The notes beneath the pieces were generated by a model. That model worked only from the letters and a program-made list of their open reading frames with translations, was not told the DNA's origin and did no database searches. Position numbers and translations under genes: made by a program. Of a DNA stretch of 64,000 nt, positions 60,383 to 64,000 are shown one piece after another. Source of the stretch: Metabacillus idriensis (GTDB lineage Bacteria > Bacillota > Bacilli > Bacillales > Bacillaceae); the NCBI RefSeq assembly GCF_009674765.1, contig NZ_WKKF01000001.1:124001-188000 (forward strand), read 5' to 3'. Within the stretch, counting starts at the first letter, position 1, and each line of letters begins with the position of its first letter.

Positions 60383-60949
60383 ATGAAAAAAATACTTTCT
60401 CTATTTGGAATGCTCGTTCTGCTTATTTTACCGAATACAGCTTTTGCACATACTCATATGACCTCATCAAATCCTGAAGAAGGTTCGACTGTAACAGGAC
60501 CGGTTAAAGAAATTGAGTTAACCTTTGATACACCGGTAGAGTCACTAAGTACGATGACCTTAACTAGAGACGGCGCTGCCGTTCCTCTGGAAGTGAAGGC
60601 TGAAGGAGAAACACTTAAAGGAATTTCGTCAAGTGAACTTGAAAATGGATCATACACGGCAGATTGGAAAATCATCGGTGAAGACGGCCATGAGATGGAA
60701 GGCACTCTTGCCTTTACCGTTCAGCGAGAGGTCAAGGAAGAAGAGCCTCAGCCATCAACTGAAGAAGAATCAGCAGTGGATGAGGATGATCAAAATGCGG
60801 AAAATGAAAAGACAGCACAAACAGATGAACAGGCTGAAAACGCGGAGTCAGAGCAGTCTGAGAACAGCCCGGTCATGACGATTATTCTTGTTGCAATTGG
60901 TGTTATTGCCGTGATTGGTATTGTTTTCTTAATGAAAAAGAAAGGCTGA
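60383..60949 (+). CDS. CopC-domain copper-binding protein
   Basis: A 188-residue exported protein. Signal peptide 1-22 ends AFA, leaving His23 as the new N-terminus (HTHMTSSNPEEGS), the His-brace copper site of CopC proteins. The CopC beta-barrel covers 23-115 with EIELTFDTPVES and WKIIGEDGHEMEGTLAFTV (second His). An acidic linker (115-160) and a C-terminal helix with Lys tail (MKKKG) anchor it to the membrane. 5 bp upstream of copD. B. subtilis YcnJ fuses CopD to CopC; here they are separate genes. Confidence 0.93.
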   Translation: MKKILSLFGMLVLLILPNTAFAHTHMTSSNPEEGSTVTGPVKEIELTFDTPVESLSTMTLTRDGAAVPLEVKAEGETLKGISSSELENGSYTADWKIIGEDGHEMEGTLAFTVQREVKEEEPQPSTEEESAVDEDDQNAENEKTAQTDEQAENAESEQSENSPVMTIILVAIGVIAVIGIVFLMKKKG

Positions 60950-60954
60950 TCAGC

Positions 60955-62028
60955 ATGGCTTATCTTATACCGATTGGAGAAGGGATCACGTATGTTCTCT
61001 TCTCTTTCTTAATTGGGCATGTTGCCCTGCAGTTTGTCAAAAAAGACAAGAAACCTGATATACGGCTTCCAAAAGTATTTTTGCTGTTATCGGTTTTGTT
61101 AATCGTTCTTTTTTCTTTTTTTCCTGTTTTAAACATTATCCTGAATTTCTATCAAATAGCAGGGCTCAGTCAAACGATACAATCGGTATTGGCTGATTTT
61201 AAGGCTGGCCAATCGTGGTTGATGACAGCAGCTGGCGCCGTCTGTTTATGGATTGTGATTTATTTGGATGGTCCAAAATATATTCAGGGGCTGTTGCTGC
61301 TCTTCATGATCATAGCTTTAGGATATGCAAGCCATGCTGCATCATTATCCTTCTGGCCCGGAATCGCCTCTCACAGCATTCATTTTCTTTCCGTCACACT
61401 GTGGACGGGTGTTTTGCTTCATGCAGCTTGGTTTTCAAAAAAAGCGGAGAATTGGCAGGCTTTCCTGAACTGGTTTACACCGTTTGCTCTCGTATGTATG
61501 ACGGTGTTGACGGCAAGCGGGTTAATCGTTATGACATTTGTCGTTGATCTGAATGATTATGCTGCTGCCTGGAGTTTATCGTACGGGCAAGTGATTCTAT
61601 TAAAACATATCAGTATAGTCCCTTTGCTTGTTTTTGCTTTTTTAAATGGCTTTGCAGGCAAAAGAGCCGGTCATTTTCAGGCTCTTGCCTGGGTAAGAGC
61701 TGAGAGTATTGTCGTCATGATTGTTTTTTTCTTAACAGGCGTACTTGGCACACAGGCTCCTCCTCATGATGTCAACACAACACTTCGTTCTGACGGGGCT
61801 TCGACTTTATTTGAATTTAGTAAAGGACTGAAAATTGAGGCGCCAATTGAGATCGGATTTGCTTTTACATGGAATGGAATTCTGCTCTTTGTTTTTGCAG
61901 CCCTTTTTATTGGCATGATGGTGATCAGCTTTATAAAAAAAAGAAATGCATATTTAGCATGTGCATTTGCGGTTTTATTCATAGTATCTGCTTATCTTGC
62001 TTTCATGGCGAATGTTGCTGTCAGCTAA
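60955..62028 (+). CDS. CopD-domain copper import/resistance membrane protein
   Basis: A 357-residue protein with 8-9 helices: GYASHAASLSFWPGIASHSIHFLSVTLWTG holds the CopD His cluster, then LLHAAWFSKKAENWQAFLNWF, ASGLIVMTFVV, and GVLGTQAPPHDVNTTLRSDG. ATG 60955 after AAGAAAGG, right behind copC. CopC/CopD pairs move copper from the outside into the cell or toward oxidases. Together with the SCO/FixH sets at 3.7 and 48.4 kb, the window carries several copper-related loci. Confidence 0.92.
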   Translation: MAYLIPIGEGITYVLFSFLIGHVALQFVKKDKKPDIRLPKVFLLLSVLLIVLFSFFPVLNIILNFYQIAGLSQTIQSVLADFKAGQSWLMTAAGAVCLWIVIYLDGPKYIQGLLLLFMIIALGYASHAASLSFWPGIASHSIHFLSVTLWTGVLLHAAWFSKKAENWQAFLNWFTPFALVCMTVLTASGLIVMTFVVDLNDYAAAWSLSYGQVILLKHISIVPLLVFAFLNGFAGKRAGHFQALAWVRAESIVVMIVFFLTGVLGTQAPPHDVNTTLRSDGASTLFEFSKGLKIEAPIEIGFAFTWNGILLFVFAALFIGMMVISFIKKRNAYLACAFAVLFIVSAYLAFMANVAVS

Positions 62029-62089
62029 TCAGCAGGCTGATTAAAAGACATTGCACTAGCCTTATACTTAAATACAAGGAGGGATTCCC

Positions 62090-62548
62090 ATGCCGGAACA
62101 TTCTTTTCATTTAAAAGCACATTGGCCAGGCCTTAGAAACGACGTTGGGGAAATCGAAAGCGGGAATTTAAAAACACAGGTGTCGATTCCGCCGGAAATG
62201 GACGGTCCGGGTATCGGAACTAACCCTGACGAAATGCTCCTTGGCGCTGCAGCAACCTGCTATATCATCACACTTGCAGCAATGATGGAGCGCAGCCGAT
62301 TAGAAAAAGAAGACCTTACCATGACATCAGAGGGAATCGTCGATGTTACAAATGGTGTCATTACCTATAAAAAAATCATTCATCGGCCTGTCATTGTGTT
62401 AAAAAGTACAGCATCTGCAAAAGATGAAGAGCTTGCAAGAAAGCTTGCTGAGCGGGCGGAGAGCTCCTGTATGATCAGCCGTGCGATTCAAGGGAACGTT
62501 GAAATGGGTCTTGAAGTGAATATATGTAAAAAAGAAGTCACCGGCTGA
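62090..62548 (+). CDS. OsmC-family peroxiredoxin-like protein
   Basis: A 152-residue OsmC/Ohr-fold protein. Two redox cysteines are kept: GAAATCYIITLAAMMERS (first helix) and AERAESSCMISRAI (second), spacing as in OsmC-type thiol peroxidases. The N-terminal beta unit HLKAHWPGLRNDVGEIESG is typical of the YmaD/SACOL1771-like subgroup. ATG 62090 follows AAGGAGGG. Detoxifies organic hydroperoxides, probably with bacillithiol or lipoyl reductants; no OhrR regulator is adjacent. Confidence 0.9.
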   Translation: MPEHSFHLKAHWPGLRNDVGEIESGNLKTQVSIPPEMDGPGIGTNPDEMLLGAAATCYIITLAAMMERSRLEKEDLTMTSEGIVDVTNGVITYKKIIHRPVIVLKSTASAKDEELARKLAERAESSCMISRAIQGNVEMGLEVNICKKEVTG

Positions 62549-62562
62549 GGTGACTTCTTTTT
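62529..62562 (+). terminator. Terminator of the OsmC gene
   Basis: GAAGTCACC-GGCTGA-GGTGACTTC then TTTTT, overlapping the last codons. Confidence 0.88.
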
Positions 62563-62626
62563 CTGTAAAGAGCCAAAGCAAATTAGTTTGATAGGCTGTT
62601 CTAAAAGTAATTATTATCTTTGCTGA

Positions 62627-63196
62627 TTAAACGTGCAATCTCTTCTTTTTGAGCGTGGTAATAATGCTATATGAAACTTCTTTCCAAAGTGATTCGTCTT
62701 CTTTATAGGATGCCGTTAATGTTTGAATCATTTCTGATTGCTTTGTTTTGAAATCCGGGTGCTCTTTATCCGGAAGCGGTTTTCTCATACGGTCAACGAG
62801 CTGCTGAATTTTAGGAGCGCGGGGTCCCCAGACGGCTTTTTCGTTTCCTTCTTGATCGATGAAAATGAAGATGGGAATCGCACGTGATGTACCATTGGTT
62901 AAATATTGATCCATGAGCTCCAAGTTCGAGTCACGCGGCAAAAAGCGGACATCCATTCCTGCTTCTTCAGCAATTTTTAATAGAATGGGGTTATTCAGCA
63001 TCGCATCTCCGCACCAGTCCTCTGTGAGAACAATGACGCGAAGAGATTGATTGCGGATGCTCTCAAGAATAGATACGTCGTCTTCATCAAGTGTAAACTG
63101 CTGATAGATGGTGTTCATTTCTTCTTTATTGACATTCATTTTTTCGATGTATTCCTGTACAGTTAACCCTTTAGCAAACCATGTATTAAGTGACAT
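62627..63196 (-). CDS. Thioredoxin-like protein
   Basis: A 189-residue thioredoxin-fold protein of the bacterial thioredoxin-9 type: VIVLTEDWCGDAMLNNPILLKI holds a single Cys (WCGD) where thioredoxin has CxxC, followed by IAEEAGMDVRFLPRD, the cis-Pro segment RAIPIFIFID and WGPRAPKIQQLVDRM. N-terminal helices 1-45. With one cysteine it cannot work as a standard dithiol reductase; a bacillithiol-linked role is possible. ATG 63196 after AAGAGG. Confidence 0.87.
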   Translation of the reverse strand: MSLNTWFAKGLTVQEYIEKMNVNKEEMNTIYQQFTLDEDDVSILESIRNQSLRVIVLTEDWCGDAMLNNPILLKIAEEAGMDVRFLPRDSNLELMDQYLTNGTSRAIPIFIFIDQEGNEKAVWGPRAPKIQQLVDRMRKPLPDKEHPDFKTKQSEMIQTLTASYKEDESLWKEVSYSIITTLKKKRLHV

Positions 63197-63283
63197 ATTT
63201 AAGACCTCTTCCAGGATTGATTTAATGATAACGGTATCAGAATCTCCTGTAAAAATCCAGAAAGTTGAACTGACAAACTGACT

Positions 63284-63430
63284 TTATATCTTATCTTCAT
63301 AAAGGAGCTCAGATTCATGTACAAGAATAACCATCGAATAGCCCTTTGTTTTTAAAATTTCACAATATCCGCTTTTATATTTGTGAAAAAGAGTGTAGGC
63401 TTCATTACGGTAAATAACGTTGTGATGCAT
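63284..63430 (-). CDS. Small conserved-looking protein, 48 aa
   Basis: Open frame from ATG 63430 with AAGGGCGG seven bases upstream (in-frame ATG 18 bp earlier has no site). Sequence begins MHHNVIYRNEAYTLFHKYKS and ends LVHESELLYEDKI; balanced, hydrophilic, codon use normal, one Cys. It looks like a small soluble protein; family not recognised. It lies upstream of the thioredoxin-like gene on the same strand. Confidence 0.6.
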   Translation of the reverse strand: MHHNVIYRNEAYTLFHKYKSGYCEILKTKGYSMVILVHESELLYEDKI

Positions 63431-63600
63431 GTTTCTGCCGCCCTTCATTTTGTTATGTTACAAGAAAGACGCAGGAATAAACCTCAAAGTTACCAGTTTT
63501 TTAAAAATAATAGGGACCAAAAGACGATGAGGTTTTCGAAGAGTTTAGTATAATAGTATTTTGTGAATACATTAGGTATGCAGAGTAAGGAGAGAAGTTC

Positions 63601-64000
63601 ATGATTGAAAAATATATGACAACGGAAAGTTTGATTCAAATTGCCGTAAGCATCGGGATTTTCGTGCTATTTATGGTCCTTCGCAAACTTTTCACGAAAT
63701 ACGTATTCAAAATGATATTGAAGTTCAGCAACAAAACGCCGACTGATATTTTCAGGAATGTTCTGGTTGCTTATGAAAAACCGCTGCGCATGTTTTTTAT
63801 CCTGATCGGTCTATATTTGGCCGTTCTGTATTCGCCATTTTTTGAAAACCAAAGGGATGTGCTGAGTCAATTTTATCGATCTTCCATCGTGATGACGATA
63901 GCATGGGGGCTTTACAATCTGACGGCATCTTCATCGCTCTTATTTGACAAAGTGAATCAGCGTTTTGAACTTGAGATGGATGATATTCTTGGCCCCTTTT
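63601..64000 (+). CDS. MscS-family mechanosensitive channel (partial, 3' end cut)
   Basis: The first 133 residues of a membrane protein: helix 1 (TESLIQIAVSIGIFVLFMVL), basic loop RKLFTKYVFKMILKFSNK, a second helix pair around 65-110 (MFFILIGLYLAVLY, SIVMTIAWGLYNL), then FELEMDDILGPF. This resembles YkuT-type small-conductance mechanosensitive channels, whose pore helix and beta domain would follow beyond the window. ATG 63601 has AAGGAGAG. Family call depends on the N-terminus alone. Confidence 0.8.
   Translation, partial: MIEKYMTTESLIQIAVSIGIFVLFMVLRKLFTKYVFKMILKFSNKTPTDIFRNVLVAYEKPLRMFFILIGLYLAVLYSPFFENQRDVLSQFYRSSIVMTIAWGLYNLTASSSLLFDKVNQRFELEMDDILGPF

Overview
The window is a stretch of a low-GC Gram-positive chromosome, most likely a Bacillaceae species. 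The evidence is the gene set (RocR with sigma-L-type promoters, bacillithiol transferase, YugP-, YnfA- and YkvA-like proteins, split CopC/CopD, RNase J), strong AGGAGG ribosome binding sites and frequent TTG/GTG starts. I cannot name the genus. No phage, rRNA, tRNA or CRISPR is visible. The accessory character comes from two interspersed repeat families, gene remnants and catabolic clusters.

Layout. 1-1.2 kb: truncated M42 peptidase and a crcB fluoride-channel pair (minus). 1.4-6.1 kb: a two-component system followed by a SCO1-like / PepSY / FixH-like set that looks like copper or heme-copper oxidase handling; similar 11-bp-spaced repeats precede both transcription units. 6.2-8.2 kb: a 50-aa membrane protein behind a sigma-B-like promoter, and an RNase J paralogue. 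8.3-12.1 kb: MFS and SulP transporters and a frameshifted universal stress gene. 12.3-16.4 kb: putBCP (proline to glutamate). 16.5-23.2 kb: a repeat element, then a LacI-controlled sugar island (isomerase, ABC importer without ATPase, Gfo/Idh dehydrogenase, and the stump of a second dehydrogenase). 23.3 kb: a PucR-type regulator, plausibly the put regulator separated from putP by the island. 24.5-26.1 kb: small housekeeping genes.

26.2-41.4 kb is the most interesting part, a nitrogen-scavenging region. A sigma-54 activator with an unusual winged-helix C-terminus faces a sigma-L promoter driving a YfcC-type transporter, an isoaspartyl dipeptidase and a secreted tandem S51 peptidase. Together these look like a cyanophycin (multi-Arg-poly-Asp) or beta-aspartyl-peptide utilisation operon. 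Next come a guanine-class riboswitch with a complete terminator/antiterminator ahead of a PfoR-family membrane protein, then rocR and a sigma-L-driven rocA-rocD-rocG operon. Arginine or ornithine released upstream could thus flow through P5C and glutamate to 2-oxoglutarate; proline from the put genes joins at P5C.

41.4-64 kb: PAP2 phosphatase, YihY, CarD and ArsR proteins; a nucleobase permease divergent from a LysR regulator plus cytosine-deaminase-like hydrolase; a second FixH-like lipoprotein; PadR-chromate transporter; bacillithiol transferase; a lipoprotein; CDF and AI-2E-type transporters; an overlapping pair encoding a CarH-like B12-binding protein and a STAS protein; a K+/H+ antiporter; an HD-GYP remnant; DedA; CopC-CopD; OsmC; thioredoxin-like; and a truncated MscS channel. 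A mobile-element-like repeat with 24-bp inverted ends and 6-bp target duplications occurs three times (8.3, 16.5, 28.4 kb). A second, hairpin-rich repeat occurs as doublets at 44.2 and 59.9 kb.
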